Source of the DNA: Thelephora terrestris
Lineage: Eukaryota; Basidiomycota; Agaricomycetes; Thelephorales; Thelephoraceae
DNA: 64,000 bases
NCBI GenBank assembly: GCA_015956445.1
Contig: WIUZ02000002.1
Coordinates: 3,100,001-3,164,000, forward strand
Reading direction: 5' to 3'
Made by a program: the position numbers and the translations under genes. The notes beneath the pieces are model-generated. The model ran no database searches, had not been told where the DNA came from, and worked only from the letters and a program-made list of their open reading frames with translations. Of this stretch, positions 42,733 through 54,947 are shown piece after piece (positions within the stretch are counted from its first letter, which is position 1; each line of letters opens with the position of its first letter).

Positions 42733-45118
42733 CGTTGTCGGGGTCTTGAGGGATGGGATTGTCGGTTATCGGCGAGAACTGGGAACCCTAACCTTACCGT
42801 CAGGTGGCTGATCCTACTGTACAGCCAAATTTCGGCACCCTCCGAGGACACATCCCCGCCGGCCCGAGCTCAGCGCTCCGCATCTGGCCCCCAAGCCTAT
42901 TGGCCTAGCCCCAGATGGGTAGACGCCCATAGCGGCTTATCCTCACTCGACTCAACTTGACTGCCCTGGTGCGCGCAGATATTTGTATTCGTACGGACGA
43001 CTATATACGCTGAGGCTGTGGGTGAAACAATGTGAAGTGCTTTCAAATTAGTCCATCGGCGCGTTAGTTTTCATAGCTTCACCTTGGCACGGCCCGATGC
43101 CTCGTCGAGAATCGAGCCTTGCAGCCGTTCGTCACAGGCTCGGGTCGGCTTCCAGCTATGTTCTTTACGTCACGCATAGTCTAGTATCTCGCAAAAGAAG
43201 TGCTGACCACGAACATCCTTTCTGCCATTTACCGCGCGGCGTGACATGGGAACTGGACATGGTTTTGCATCTCAATACAGATAGTCCACTTGTCAAGTTC
43301 CCGCTCTGGCGCCCAACACGGCCTATGAGCTGGGAGCGGGAATGGTATCCTGGTGCTGCTAAGTGGTTACTCCGCTTCTAGATCAAGAAGCACAGATATA
43401 GTCCGGTTGTGATGGGCCAGATTGCTAGGTCTTTGACGCGCTTACTGGCCCGCCTCGCGGTCCCTGATACACTCTAAAGGGTTGGAACCGAACATACAAT
43501 TGCGGCTTAGGTTCCGGGGGATCCAAGCTCGACGACATTAATCTGGCCATTTGCTATCTCGACAATACAAAGGTGGAGCGAAGGGTGGAACGCATGTGTG
43601 ATCATGTTGGCCTCGTGAACGCAACGTGGACTTGCTGAGCCTGATTTGAGGGTGTGCTGCATTCCGTCGAGCCCGGGGCTTAGGTGCCTCCTTCCGTGCG
43701 GCGAGGTACCCATACGGTCAGCATCAACGGGGGTCGGGCCAACCACTTCTCTCGTCCCTCTTTGTGACCCCCGATCCCCGGACAGCGGGGGTGAGGCCGG
43801 CGAGGGCAGCTAAGCACGTTGTTGGTTGGCCTGATGGGTGAATCAGATGCTTTGAGGCTTCATCACAGGCCTCCGTTGAAATCGCTATGCCCTAACCTGG
43901 AGATGGGTTCCTCAGTTGTTGAGATTTTGGCCCTAACGAGCATGTCTCGCATAGGTGGGGCGGGGGCGCCATAGTTTTTGCTCAGATAGCTTGTATCGTC
44001 TGCAATTCCACTTCATTCACTTCGGTGAACCAATCTCGCAGCCCGACACACGAAAATCTATCGAGAGCTATCAGTGGGATCTGCAGCCTGAGCGGATCTC
44101 CGCACGACAACTAGCTCAGGCTTCGCTCGTGTTGGATTTTAGGGGTCGTTTGTCAACCGTTGGGAGAGCTTGAGCCTTCAATGCGCCAAACGCTGAACGT
44201 TGACGTTAAGATATACGCGCAATAACTTGCCAGTGCTGTAACAAAACGCTGATTTGGGAGTGAGGTTCCTCGGCGAGCACCCAAAAGCCGACTCCATCAC
44301 AGCGTCGATCAATTTCTCGAATCGAACTCCAGACTGACGCTCCACGGGGAATGCGCAGCATCCCTTCCAACGCTTGATTCCATCCCCGATTGCCTCCAGG
44401 AATAAGAGTAGGTGGTAAATTTGGTGTGCCCCCGACATTCTGTATCGTTTTCCCATTGTCTTGTTATGAGAAGCGCTCAATTCTCACCCCTTCAATCAAG
44501 TTCACGACTCATTCGGTCAGTGTATTCTCGCACCTCGGGAGCCAAGAGCTCCTCCTAATTTTTTTTGCAGAACCTTCATCACCATCAACGGGCCAACCAC
44601 GTTGGTGACGCTTATTTCGTCATCCTGGCCAAGATTATCAGGTGTCTGAGGCATGCCACGTCGGTCGTTGGAGACCAAAGCTTTGGACGGTTTTCCTGCG
44701 CCATCTGGAAGACAAGATTTACGATCTACATTTCAAGCACAGATACGATTGTGCTTGTCACTGCTGATCTAGTATCCCCGAGGCCTCGCGGCGACTGCAG
44801 GGCGATCAAGCTCAACTTGAGCCTGATCGCATGGGCCAACGGACTTGTTTTGAACGATCCTCTACTTCAAGCACCGTAATCACGTATTCAGCTACGTTTT
44901 CAACCCAGCATTGCCCTTGTCCACGGCTACTTGCAATTTAAGGTGACTTGTCCAAAGAACGCAATTTCGTGCCACCTTCGCCCGATTGAGAATAGTCTTT
45001 GCCACTTCGGGATCAAATTCCGAAGGTCCTACGAATCGACGATCACGTGTGTGTAATTATTCGGCGCGTCGTGATCCATCATCCACCTCCACTCCGCCAC
45101 ACCCTTGCACCTACATCA
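42733..45118. other. Gene-poor region, 2.4 kb
   Basis: No confident gene in this stretch. It starts with the L26 promoter region. Open frames (for example 43097-43381, 44565-44879 plus, 43507-43746 minus) lack recognisable domains and consistent splice joins. A good-looking branch/acceptor (run of T then gcag) occurs at about 44.56-44.57 kb, and the following frame stays open for 300 bases (containing HVGDAYFVILAKII), so an unrecognised small gene cannot be excluded. No tRNA or mobile-element ends were seen. Confidence 0.4.
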
Positions 45119-47067
45119 ATGGCCTACAGCCAACCGCCAGTGTCCATAGCTGACGCCTACCAAATCCTGGGTGTCCAACATGTTCGTGCTCAAGCATGTC
45201 ACAATTTGGAACCAAATTCTTATCATGCCGCTTGCTTCCATCATTTAGGGGGAATCCTTGGAAGCAGTCAAGTCTGCATACAGACGAGTCAGTAGCGCTC
45301 ACAGAATCTTGGTTGCTACAGAGTCGCTGAAGTTTCGTTCTCATAGCTTGCGCTTTTAACCCACCCCGATAAAAACCCCGGTAACGAAGCAGCCACCCAG
45401 CAGTTTCAACAGATCAGCGAGGCGTACCATGTCTTGGGTGCACACTTCGACAATCCAAGTCAAAAATATCCTCACCCTCCCGGTGAATTTAATGGTGGCA
45501 ATGGTGGCGGAACCCCCATCTTTGTCGATGGCCTCCAGTTCTATCTGTGGGTGGTTTGTTGCCCCCTATTTGAGACCCGCTTACTAATCCCCACGCAGAT
45601 GGTTGCACAAGCAAATGTTTGACGGGTGTCGCATGACCTTCGATATAAATCGTAATGCCTTTGCTATGGGTCATTCATAGAAACTGACATACCAGCCATA
45701 GCGTTCTTCTTGCACCACAACTTTAATGACCATCGTGATCATCGCAGCCACACCCCCAAGTCCCATCGCCCTCAGGGGTCCAACGGGGAATCACTCTTTA
45801 AACCAGACTACAGTCGGGGGAGCGCCAGTTCCCCATGGGAAACATCGGAACAGGCAGCTGCTCGCCTTGCACAGGAGACCGCTCGTGCCCGAGAACGTAT
45901 GAAACAACAGAGAGAGAACGGTATGTTTCTGTTTCTTTGCGAAGCTTGGTCACCTGGTTCAGCGCCAATCGTTTCTTTCAGAGACGAAAGATGCTGCGAC
46001 TCGCCAGAAGGAAAAGGCGGAGCGGAAGAGAGAAACGGCGAGGCAAGATCGTCAGACGGCCGCAGAAGCTCTCGCCTCTCAACAAGGGAAGGTGCAGGCT
46101 CTTCGTTCAAAGGTGTTTGCCGCCGCTAGAAACGGAGATGCCGACGCCGTGAAGTCGGGGGTCTGGGAACAAGCCGTTGATTCGTCTGGTGGGGAGATCA
46201 AACACGGTTGCGACAATTTCGTCTGTCAGAAACCCGCAGATCCCCACGAAACTTTGCTGCACATCGCAGCTCGACATGGGAATAAGGACCTTCTTGAATG
46301 GCTGGGGTCACACGGTTCGTTTTATCCTTTCCTCAAGTTGCTTAGCTTTCCCGCTTGCCTAACCACACACCACCTTAGGTGGCAATATGGAAGAGCGGAC
46401 TTCCGAAGACCATACCGCGTTTCACATCGCGCTGAGACATGGGCATGTTCCAGTCCTCAAATACTTCTTCGAAACATATCCTGCGAACGATGAGGATACG
46501 AAGGAGGTCTATTTCCTTCCTGGACCTTCCTCGCTTCTTGCCCTCGCGGTTGAATCCCGCGTCCCAGAGGCAGTCTGGATGATCCTTGACAACAAACTTT
46601 TCCAGAGAGTGGAAATATTTGATGTTTGGAAGAACCTCTCATCACCATCGGGGATGGCTGCCTTTACCGACGGTATCAAACAGACGGACATTAAAAGCCC
46701 GGCGCAGAAGGAAGAAATTCTCCACGAGGTCATTAACCTTATCATGCGTTTCGGCGGATTCACACGTCCCCCAACACCAGCGAACTCACCTGACCCTATC
46801 TCACCTCGCGAATCGCCTGCATCTTCATCCTCTGGTTCTCGACCTGGGCAGGGTGTTCCATCTTCCCACCGAACTCAACCTCGAGGTGGAAAACACGCCG
46901 AACAGTTAAATCAGCGGAAGCCGAGACGGAACGCCAGCGACCAATCTGCCCCTGAAGCTCGATCGGAGACGTCCCAAAACACGTGTGGCGGTCGAGGTCG
47001 CGGACGCGGACGGGGTCGCGGCCACACTGGCCACAGTCGCGGACGACCTCAATCATCACGAGTTTGA
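45119..47067 (+). CDS. J-domain protein with ankyrin-like region and RG-rich tail
   Basis: Spliced gene starting MAYSQPPVSIADAYQILGV. The J-domain continues over introns with ESLEAVKSAYRRLALLTHPD and KNPGNEAATQQFQQISEAYH; the HPD tripeptide that stimulates Hsp70 is intact. A Gly-rich stretch (EFNGGNGGGTPIF) and a segment AFFLHHNFNDHRDHRS follow. The middle is a long charged coiled coil (RLAQETARARERMKQQREN, then ERKRETARQDRQTAAEA). The second half has ankyrin-like helices: DPHETLLHIAARHGNKDLLE and DHTAFHIALRHGHVPVLKYF, then LLALAVESRVPEAVWMIL. The C-terminal tail is Pro/Ser-rich and ends in Gly-Arg repeats (RGRGRGRGRG). The RG tail suggests RNA or ribosome contact, but that is inference. I do not know a named gene with this layout. 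Confidence 0.85.
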
Positions 47068-47530
47068 TAATGATAGGGTTTGACCTCCCTCTCCGGCCTC
47101 CCACTGCACCGGACTTGTACGTCTAGCATACGCATAGTATGTTGGCGGTCATTGATTTTACGCCATCTTCGACCTTCCCACCGCATCGCTTGTCATCATT
47201 CCCGTGTAGGATATCGTAGTGCCTTTGTAGCAATTTCTCCCTTATATTATTTTTTCGCCACCCATTTGGTGATCATCAAGATCTAATCTTGCACGTAAAC
47301 GCCTTTGGTTTCCCACAGCCATTGCGTGGCGGGATAGGGAAGCTCAAGGCGGTCACCTGACCCTCTAAGCCCAATTTGAGCTCGGGTAAACATGAACAAA
47401 TCGGCGCCTACCTTGCCCTCACGCTTCATCCACCGTCAGCCTCGTTCTGTTACGGTCACGGCTTCAATTCTCACTCAACAAGGCGATATATCATCACCAA
47501 CAGAACAAGCGAAATTCATAATCGAGCAGC
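47068..47530. other. Intergenic region J-domain gene / LUC7
   Basis: About 460 bp with the 3' UTR of the J-domain gene and the LUC7 promoter. Nothing else recognised. Confidence 0.45.
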
Positions 47531-49334
47531 ATGGGCCGACTAGCGGAAATGCAAAGGAAGCTCCTAGAGGTGTGTGCTTGTTTCGGCTCTCGTTGTGGTC
47601 ACCCAGGCCAAACACTCAACAACTGAAAGCCTCGTTGTTGCCTGGCCGGGTTGTTGTGCTGTTTCATCCGTAGCTAATCCTAAACATTCATCGCAGCAAA
47701 TGATGGGCCCAGAAGCGATGGGGACTGCAAACGCAAACCTTCATTGGTCAGATGAGAAGGTTTGCAGGAACTTCCTGTGTGGGACGTGTCCCCATACGCT
47801 CTTTACGAATACGGTGCGTTACCATCGCGTCATAAGCCACCACGGTTATTGACTTATGATATTCGTTTATTTTACCGATTTTACCGATACTTGCCTGGCC
47901 TTTTGGGAACCATCACATGGCACCTTTTTGCTTTGTTCACCCCGCTATTGATGTCGCCGAAATGTTCCATTTGTCCTGGTCCGGAACTTGCCTGTATTGC
48001 AACGGTGCCGTTTTCTGCCTTTCCGCTGGTCACACAGAAAATGGACCTCGGTGCCTGTCCGAAGTCACACACCGAACGGCTGAAGACCGAATTCTTGGCG
48101 GCTAAGGCGGCTACTCCGAATGACCCAACCTTCGCTCGATTCCAAAAGGAGTATGAATCCAATATATTCCAGTTCGTCGACGAGTGCGACAGACGCATCC
48201 GGGCGGCGCACAGAAGGTTAGAGAAGACGCCAGAGGAGAATGCAAAGACCACAAATTTGGTGAGTGGCGGCGTCAGAGCAGACATGAATTGGGACGTGAA
48301 GATCGGGGATGGCTTACATTAAGTGTCTGGAGGAAGTGTCCTAACCGGACGCAAAACCTTTCTTCAGCCGTTGCTTTCCCCTTGGGACCTCACCCTCTTC
48401 ATTCTCTTCCCTTTACGTTTTGGAAGTTATAGGGCAGGCCGACTGCTAACACGGATATCATTTAACTCTCTAGATGCGCGAAATCGCGGAAATCGAATTG
48501 GCAATTCAAGGAGGAACTGAAAAGATCGAGGTCTATGGTCCGTCCCGGCTAATTTCGTTCTCCCCCTGACGTTTCAGCAAGGGGAAACGCCGTCATGTTT
48601 GTTGGATGATTACTGAATCAAAGTGGCTCCGCAGGCGAACAAGGAAAGGTCGACGAGTCCATGCGGGAGATGCAGGCCATCGAAGCCTTGAAGAACGAAA
48701 AGGCCGAGAAGGAGGTTAGTCCAAACGATCGCCCCTCCTGACGCACTAAAAGCGGGCGCTCATTGATTGCGTTCTGTGGTACAGCGAGAGCTACAACAGC
48801 TGACAGACACTTCTGGCGCCTCTGGCCACCAAAAATTACGTGTATGTGATATCTGTGGCGCGTATTTGTCTGTGCTGGATTCGGATCGACGGCTGGCAGA
48901 TCATTTTGGTGGAAAAGTGAGTCCGAATCTGTTCAAACCGCAACGTAATCCACACGCGGAGGATCACAAAGAACATTTTTGACGTGCTGAATTGGTGATT
49001 TATTTTATAGATGCACCTTGGTTATCACGAGTTACGGAATATGTTGCAGAAATTCAAGGAGGAACGCGAGAAAGCAAAGAACGCTCCTCCACCTCAAATA
49101 ACCTCTGGTCCCGATGGTCCTGGAAGTGGTCCACCGGGAAGATTTGGGTCCGACCGAGACCACAGATCATCGCGGGACGATTACCGGGAACGGGACAGGG
49201 GATATCACAGCTCGCGCTACGAGTAAGTGATGACGTTCCTTTGATCATGATAACGATTTGGTTATTCGCATGCTTAACGCCATAATAGCGACAGACGGAG
49301 GGAAAGATCTCGTTCCCCAAAGAGGCGATACTGA
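47531..49334 (+). CDS. LUC7: LUC7-like U1 snRNP splicing factor
   Basis: Spliced gene for Luc7, a U1 snRNP-associated zinc-finger protein that influences 5' splice-site choice. It starts MGRLAEMQRKLLEQMMGPE, then LHWSDEKVCRNFLCGTCPHT, which with LFTNTKMDLGACPKSHTERL makes the first CCCH zinc finger. Then comes the long helical region FARFQKEYESNIFQFVDECD and RRIRAAHRRLEKTPEENAK. Later: MREIAEIELAIQGG and ESMREMQAIEALKNEKAEKE. The second zinc finger is KLRVCDICGAYLSVLDSDRR with LADHFGGKMHLGYHELRNML. The tail is rich in Arg, Asp and Ser (FGSDRDHRSSRDDYRERDRG and ERSRSPKRRY), an RS-type domain. Length is about 300 residues, close to the family norm. About seven introns. Confidence 0.94.
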
Positions 49335-50470
49335 AACATTTGTGAATGGTATCATCCTAAGGAGATTGGAAGTATCGATGTAGTCTTCGGCTACCGTGCA
49401 GGTTCAGGAACGAAGTAGTGGCGGGGGTTTATTAGGAACTTGCTGCATGTATGCCCTCTTGCGAGGGGGATGGTACGGGCACCTTGGATTTGTACGTCAG
49501 CTTTGATGCTATGAAGAACAAGTTGTGGTTATCACCGCCGTGGAGGAGGCTGTGGTGGGGCGAATCGCCCGCAGGGGGGCAGTTTTTCATTGGAGGATGC
49601 GAAGGTTAAATTCAGCCTTGTGTAGGTTGCCAGAGGGTAATTTCCTTGAGCGGTGTTGCGGGGCCGCACCTACCTAATTGTGAGGACACATTGTGCATCA
49701 AACCCAGGCCCACACTTGAAGACAGATGATAGGGTTTTAGCAGCTAGGGATGGATAGGATCTATCAGCCGATGTACGTGAGCCTATTATCTTGATAGTGG
49801 ATAGGCTGCCTACTACTTCGCTACCTTTCCGGCTGCCTCGTTTCATTTGCCTCTGCGATGCCGCACAGCGCGCTCAAGTACTAATCAGCCACGAGGACGG
49901 TTCTTCCAAATTTAATATATTAAACTTTTTTATTTATTTTCGGGGAAATATCAAAATTAAAATATGCGGGAGAGGTCTAGCCCCTCGGTCTATGCACGTG
50001 ATTGACCGTCACGCGATGTGACGCCTTGGGTGCATTTTCCCAAATAATTAAAGTCGGCGATTCGTCCCAATCGACCTCGCCTTGCCGTCGTCGTTGTGTC
50101 GTCGGACCTCCCCCTTCTCTATTCGACTACCCTCTCAATCCCCTAGCTACTCTCCAACCTCCCAGCTTCTTTATAGACGCAATACCGACCTGCGACCAAA
50201 ACCCGGCGCGTAAAGGGGCGCCTTTCACCTTCAGCATTCTATCCCTTTGACTGCGATTTTTCCTTCCTTTCCGAACCCTGAGATACACATCCTCCGTCGA
50301 GCTCAGTAAGTGCTGACCTCTGTTATCAAACCGTTTTTTACCTCCAGTTAACGGTCTCCCTCGTGCCAGTTTCCCAGCTGTGAACCACCAATCTCCCTGG
50401 TCCACTGCCCTGAAGATCCTGCCCCAAAGCAATTAAACCCAAACACTCCCTTGGCTACCCTGATATCCAT
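49335..50470. other. Intergenic region with AT-rich patch
   Basis: About 1.1 kb. It holds the LUC7 3' UTR and the promoter and leader of the next large gene. An unusually AT-rich patch lies at about 49.91-49.97 kb, against a background of about half GC. Downstream, 50.06-50.30 kb is CT-rich, typical of a leader or promoter of a fungal regulatory gene, and probable leader introns follow. No coding signal was recognised. Confidence 0.5.
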
Positions 50471-53400
50471 ATGGATACCCTGGAAGATACACAGCTCATT
50501 GAGCCCGGGTCTCAAATAATTTCTTTTGCCACTACGATGGCTCACAATGGATCTGCGCCTCTCCTCACCCAGATGCTCACCGCAGACCTCGATGCTCCGG
50601 CAGTCATCCAAGGACCTTCACAGTCAATAGAGGCTGCTTCCTCGATGAGCGCTTCTAACCGGGCTCTTCCCCAAGGCTCGATTCCGGACTTTCCACCACC
50701 ACAGACTAGTTTAGCCTTTTCTGCTTCTGATCCGATCGATATGCTTGAAACAACTTGCTCTCTTTCAACCCATTCACCATCTTCCACCAGCGTGGTCAGT
50801 ACGGCATCTCACGCCTCGTCATCCCCCGTCAACAGCTTGCCACCTGGGTTCGCTCCCAGTACATCTTCCTTAGCTTCGGCGCTTGACGACATGGTCGTCA
50901 ATAGAACCCGTACGAACTCCTCTGCTTCCCCACCGCACTTCCTTGGCTCGACGAAGATTGAGCCTCATCAGGGGCAGGATCCAATCACCAAATTCTCTTC
51001 AGATATTCTCAGATCGGTTTCCCTGCTTGAATCTCCGATCCTGAACGGGTCTATGACCACAAAAGTTGCCCCACTTCGGGCTGTGGATAACATGCTTCAA
51101 AGGTGAGATACATATCATTACGGAGTCAACATTTGTTCCTGATCGACAATTTTAGGGTTCAGCAGTCGGTCTTCTCCGCGCGAGAGGCTTGTTCTATGGG
51201 TCAACCGGTTGAGGCGAACATACGCGTCGAAGAGCTTGTAAGGACAGTCCAGGCTGTCGCAGACCTTATTGCGTCAACCCATATCGTAGATGGTCCTGTC
51301 TCGTCTCCTAACGCGAACAGGACCGAATACTCACCCCCAGCACACCCTCCGCCCGGTACGAATGAATCAATGAACTACGATCATATTGTTCTAGACTTGT
51401 GTGCCGATCCTTCTCGTAAACGGTGTGCTTCTTCTCTTGGGCCGGAACGTGTAATAAAAGCACCCAAGTTGGAGCCTCTTGATGATCCACCGCTACCCTC
51501 CATCCAGCCATCAATTGGGGCAGCTCCACTTCATCCCCTGCCGACCGTTTCTTCTATCATCCCGACTTTAAATCCTGGGACCGCTTCTGCTTTCCCTCCA
51601 TACGGCCTCCCTGACCAAGTTCAACCTCTCGCAACCTCCCTTCCACCTTCCCAACCCGCCTCCCGCCCTCCTAGTGCCGGTAGCAGCCGTGCTAGTCTTA
51701 ATTCGGCCAACAACATCTCTTCGCAATTATCACTCAGTCAGCCGGGCAACAGTGGCTTCCCGCCTCAAATCCCCTCCGCTCAATTTTCCTCTCCGCCCGT
51801 CGCCTGGGCAGATACCCGGGCACCTTTCCCAGGCCGTTCTCACCACCAACATTCCCATTCTGGAAGTTCCCTCCATTCGATTATCCCCATCTCGGAATCT
51901 TCGGCCCTCGGTTACCCGCAGATGAGCAACGGCTTTACTGCAACCTTACCCCCTTCCCATCCGCCCCCAGTCATGCCGGTGTCCGTTCCGGTCCCATCAC
52001 CCCCACATTCAGCTCATGTTGTTCGACCATCTCGCTCGTCATCTTTATCGAACATGTATCTCCCTACATACGAGGCCCACCCGACGGGGATCCCAGGACC
52101 TTCAAGGCCACAGACCCCGATCGCCTCTTCACCAGATGAATACTACGATGACTCGGATGGCGAGGATCACAGCCATTCCCCGCCGTCTGCTATGCATGGA
52201 AAGAACAAGAGGCCTCGTGTCGACGATTCCTCGTCGGCAACAGGATCCCGACCGAAGAATGGGAGGAGGACATCGACTACGGATGCGAATGAAATACCCG
52301 CGGAGTACAAGGGGGAAGTTGATCAGATCTTCTTCGACTTTTTGAGCAACACTTGTTCGAACTGTGGGTGTTGTTCATACGATACAGCACTCGTGCGTAC
52401 TAACCGTTGAACTTCTTTCTCTCCCTTCCCCTTCTCTACTGGTCATCCACAAGTGGACGCCACGGATGCCAAAGGCGAGGCGATCCATCAAACCCTGATG
52501 GCTAAAAAGATGCAGAGGCTCGACGAGTCGCCAGATTTCCGACCATTCAAGTTCAGGATCCAGGCCTTCACTAACGCCTTCTTAGAAGAGGTGGGTCGAG
52601 CAGCGGTTCTCCGTTGATCTATTGCCAACTGTCCTTTCTGCAGCTTGCCAGACGGAACTTATCCGATGACAAGATACCCATGAAAAAGGTTCGGAACTAC
52701 CTATGGAATCAACCATACATCTCGCGGTTCAACGAGGAGGGCAAGAAAACGAAGTCCAAAGGAAACCACATCTGGCACATCGACGCTAAAAAGGGCCATG
52801 ACGGCGGCTGGAGGTTCAGACCTTTCCATCGTAGACTGGCTGGGTCTCCCCCAACTGTCGCATATGTCGGCCTGCGATGGTCGTGGCAACCGCGCGTGTG
52901 GGATCCCCAGGGGGCCAAGTTCAGCGGATCGGTCAGGTTTGGTTCTCCCTCACTGCCAGCTTGGCTCTCTTGGAAGGATGATGTACTGTCCGGAGTACCA
53001 CCGGCAGACGCACAAAGCTGTGAGGTTACAGCGACTGCGGAAGTAGGTGTTTCTTCTCGCAAGGAAGCTCAAGAGCTCAACCGTTCCGCAGTTCAACATC
53101 GAAGGCCAAGACGAACTTTTGTCACAAACTATCCAGATCACCATCGCGCCCATGACAGCGATCGATTCGACGCTTTCCTCTTCCCGCCGTCCTTCCCTGA
53201 TCGGGGCTACAGACGCGAGGAGAGTCCATAGCGACTCTGGGGTGCAACATTCTTGTTCATCTAGCCAGACTTGGTACACGTCATGTTTGTTCATGGCTGA
53301 TCCAGCCTTCGGTGCTAACACCTGTGATTCATCGTGTAGGATTGGACAACGCCAGTCCGCCTTGCCCCCTGCTCCCGCTCCGCTCGTCACGCCCAACGCT

Positions 53401-53964
53401 CAGATTGCTCAAGTTTTGAACACAGCCGTCGAACAAGTGTCTCAAGCTGTGCAAGAACAAGTCGTCTCATCTAGACATCCCGCAGAAAATAGCGCAGAGC
53501 TTCAAGCATTGGTCCGTGATCTCAAACGCTTCAGGCGTCATCTGCCTTACTCACTGAGCGCCTCTCCACCACTTTATTTCTCTCAGGCAAAACAACAGCA
53601 TGTCTTGAGTGTCTCGGCACAGGCGCTCGACAAGAAAGGAACGAACCCTAATGGATCCCCGTCGGCCGCCAATGTCCTCGTTGCCGCCGCGCATCAGGTT
53701 GTCTACAAAGCCGCTGTGCAGGTTGCGACCACAAATTCTGTGATCCAATCATTACCTGTTACCACGACCCAGTTATCTGTTCAGGACGTATCAGCTGCGA
53801 CCTTATCTGCTGTTGCTCAGGCGGTGGATATCGTCGGGCCGTTGTCTAGCGAACTGGATGTGATGATGACCGCGAGTTCTCTGTTGTCCCACCAGGCATC
53901 CATCGCTTCTCCCGCGCCCGTATCTGGTCCCCCTCCAGTCATTCCTGTTGAGATGCAGCATTAA
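50471..53964 (+). CDS. Large low-complexity protein with an Ig-like domain (probable regulator)
   Basis: Spliced gene of roughly 1,050 residues. I do not recognise a named family. The first 600 residues are Ser/Pro/Thr-rich and probably disordered. A basic stretch follows at about 52.2 kb (GKNKRPRVDD and RPKNGRR), likely a nuclear localisation signal. The conserved-looking core, after introns at 52.36-52.45 and 52.59-52.64 kb, has LDATDAKGEAIHQTLMAKKM, SPDFRPFKFRIQAFTNAFLE and KIPMKKVRNYLWNQPYISRF, then SKGNHIWHIDAKK. It is followed by an Ig/cadherin-like module: PPTVAYVGLRWSWQPRVWDP, SPSLPAWLSWKDDVLSGVPP and ATAEFNIEGQDELLSQTIQI. The module resembles 'putative Ig' domains (LPxWLSW-x-LSGTP). 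The C-terminal part is Ala/Val/Gln-rich helical. No signal peptide or membrane segment is seen, so it is probably intracellular. Function as a transcription or chromatin regulator is inference. Confidence 0.75.
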
Positions 53965-54947
53965 CGCTGACCTTATGACACGACGGTGTTTTTCGAGTTC
54001 CTGCCATTCCGCTGTCCCGCTGCAATTTGGACCATTTGGACCTCGTTTACTTAATGATGCGGACGCAACGCAAGCGTCCATCGCAGTGCATATCCCCTAC
54101 ATCACATCTTGTTGTTCCAACATTCATCTGCTCTTTGTACTTTCATCATGTTCTTACGCCCACCCTCTCACCTTCCATTTTTGTTCGTCTGCATTGTTAC
54201 TCAAGGCCTCACATTGTCATCATTTTTTTCGAAGGGATACGCGTTGTCGCATGCTACCTCTGTCGAAACGCCGAGTTTTTGTGCTTGCTGATTTTGCTTC
54301 CAATGCTTAAACATTTTACTCCCGCCCTCTTTGTCACACCTTCACACACTCACACTTGGACGGCCTCTCCCTCTCATCTTTCACTTTCGCTCCCTTCACG
54401 CCGGATCTCAGTTTCTCCTCCCGCGCAACACGTGTCCGCGTGTGCTAGCATGCGAGAACGACAAGGGTCAAGAGTCATCCGCCGTTCAATCTGTTTCAGT
54501 ATGTTCATGCCCCTTCACAATTCCCAACAATCGTCAAATTTATCTCATCCTCTTCCTCGCGGTCTCTTTCATTCTTCCGACTCGCTCCCATCTATAGACG
54601 CGGACCGCGGGTGACTCGTTGGATGAATCTTCCCCGCTCCCTGCCGACTGCTTTCACATGTGATCCCCTCCCTCGTACATTTCCTAGTTTCTTTTCTTTT
54701 CTTCTTCTCCCAGCTCTTGTGTAAGATTACTCCCAAGCGCAGTCAACCGTATCATGTTTCAATATCATTCTTGCATTTCTCCCAGGTGACTTTCCACCTC
54801 AGCGGTCGCCAAACGTGACGGGTAAAGAACGAGTTGTATTGGCGCCCTTTGATTTTTCATACAGGAGGCTAACTTACGTCCAGTAATGTGACAACAGCAG
54901 GATCACAGAAAGGTCAGAGGTTTCCGGTGCAACCGGAACAATTATAG
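53965..54947. other. Long convergent 3' region, pyrimidine-rich
   Basis: About 980 bp between the stop of the Ig-domain gene (plus) and the stop of the USP48-type gene (minus). It is strongly CT-rich on the plus strand, which keeps spurious frames open (for example 54027-54614). No domain or splice structure was seen. It likely contains long 3' UTRs. Confidence 0.5.

Noticed and set aside
54027-54614. 195-residue plus-strand open frame
   Set aside because: CT-rich sequence lacks stop codons by composition; no domain, no start context, and it lies in a convergent 3' region.
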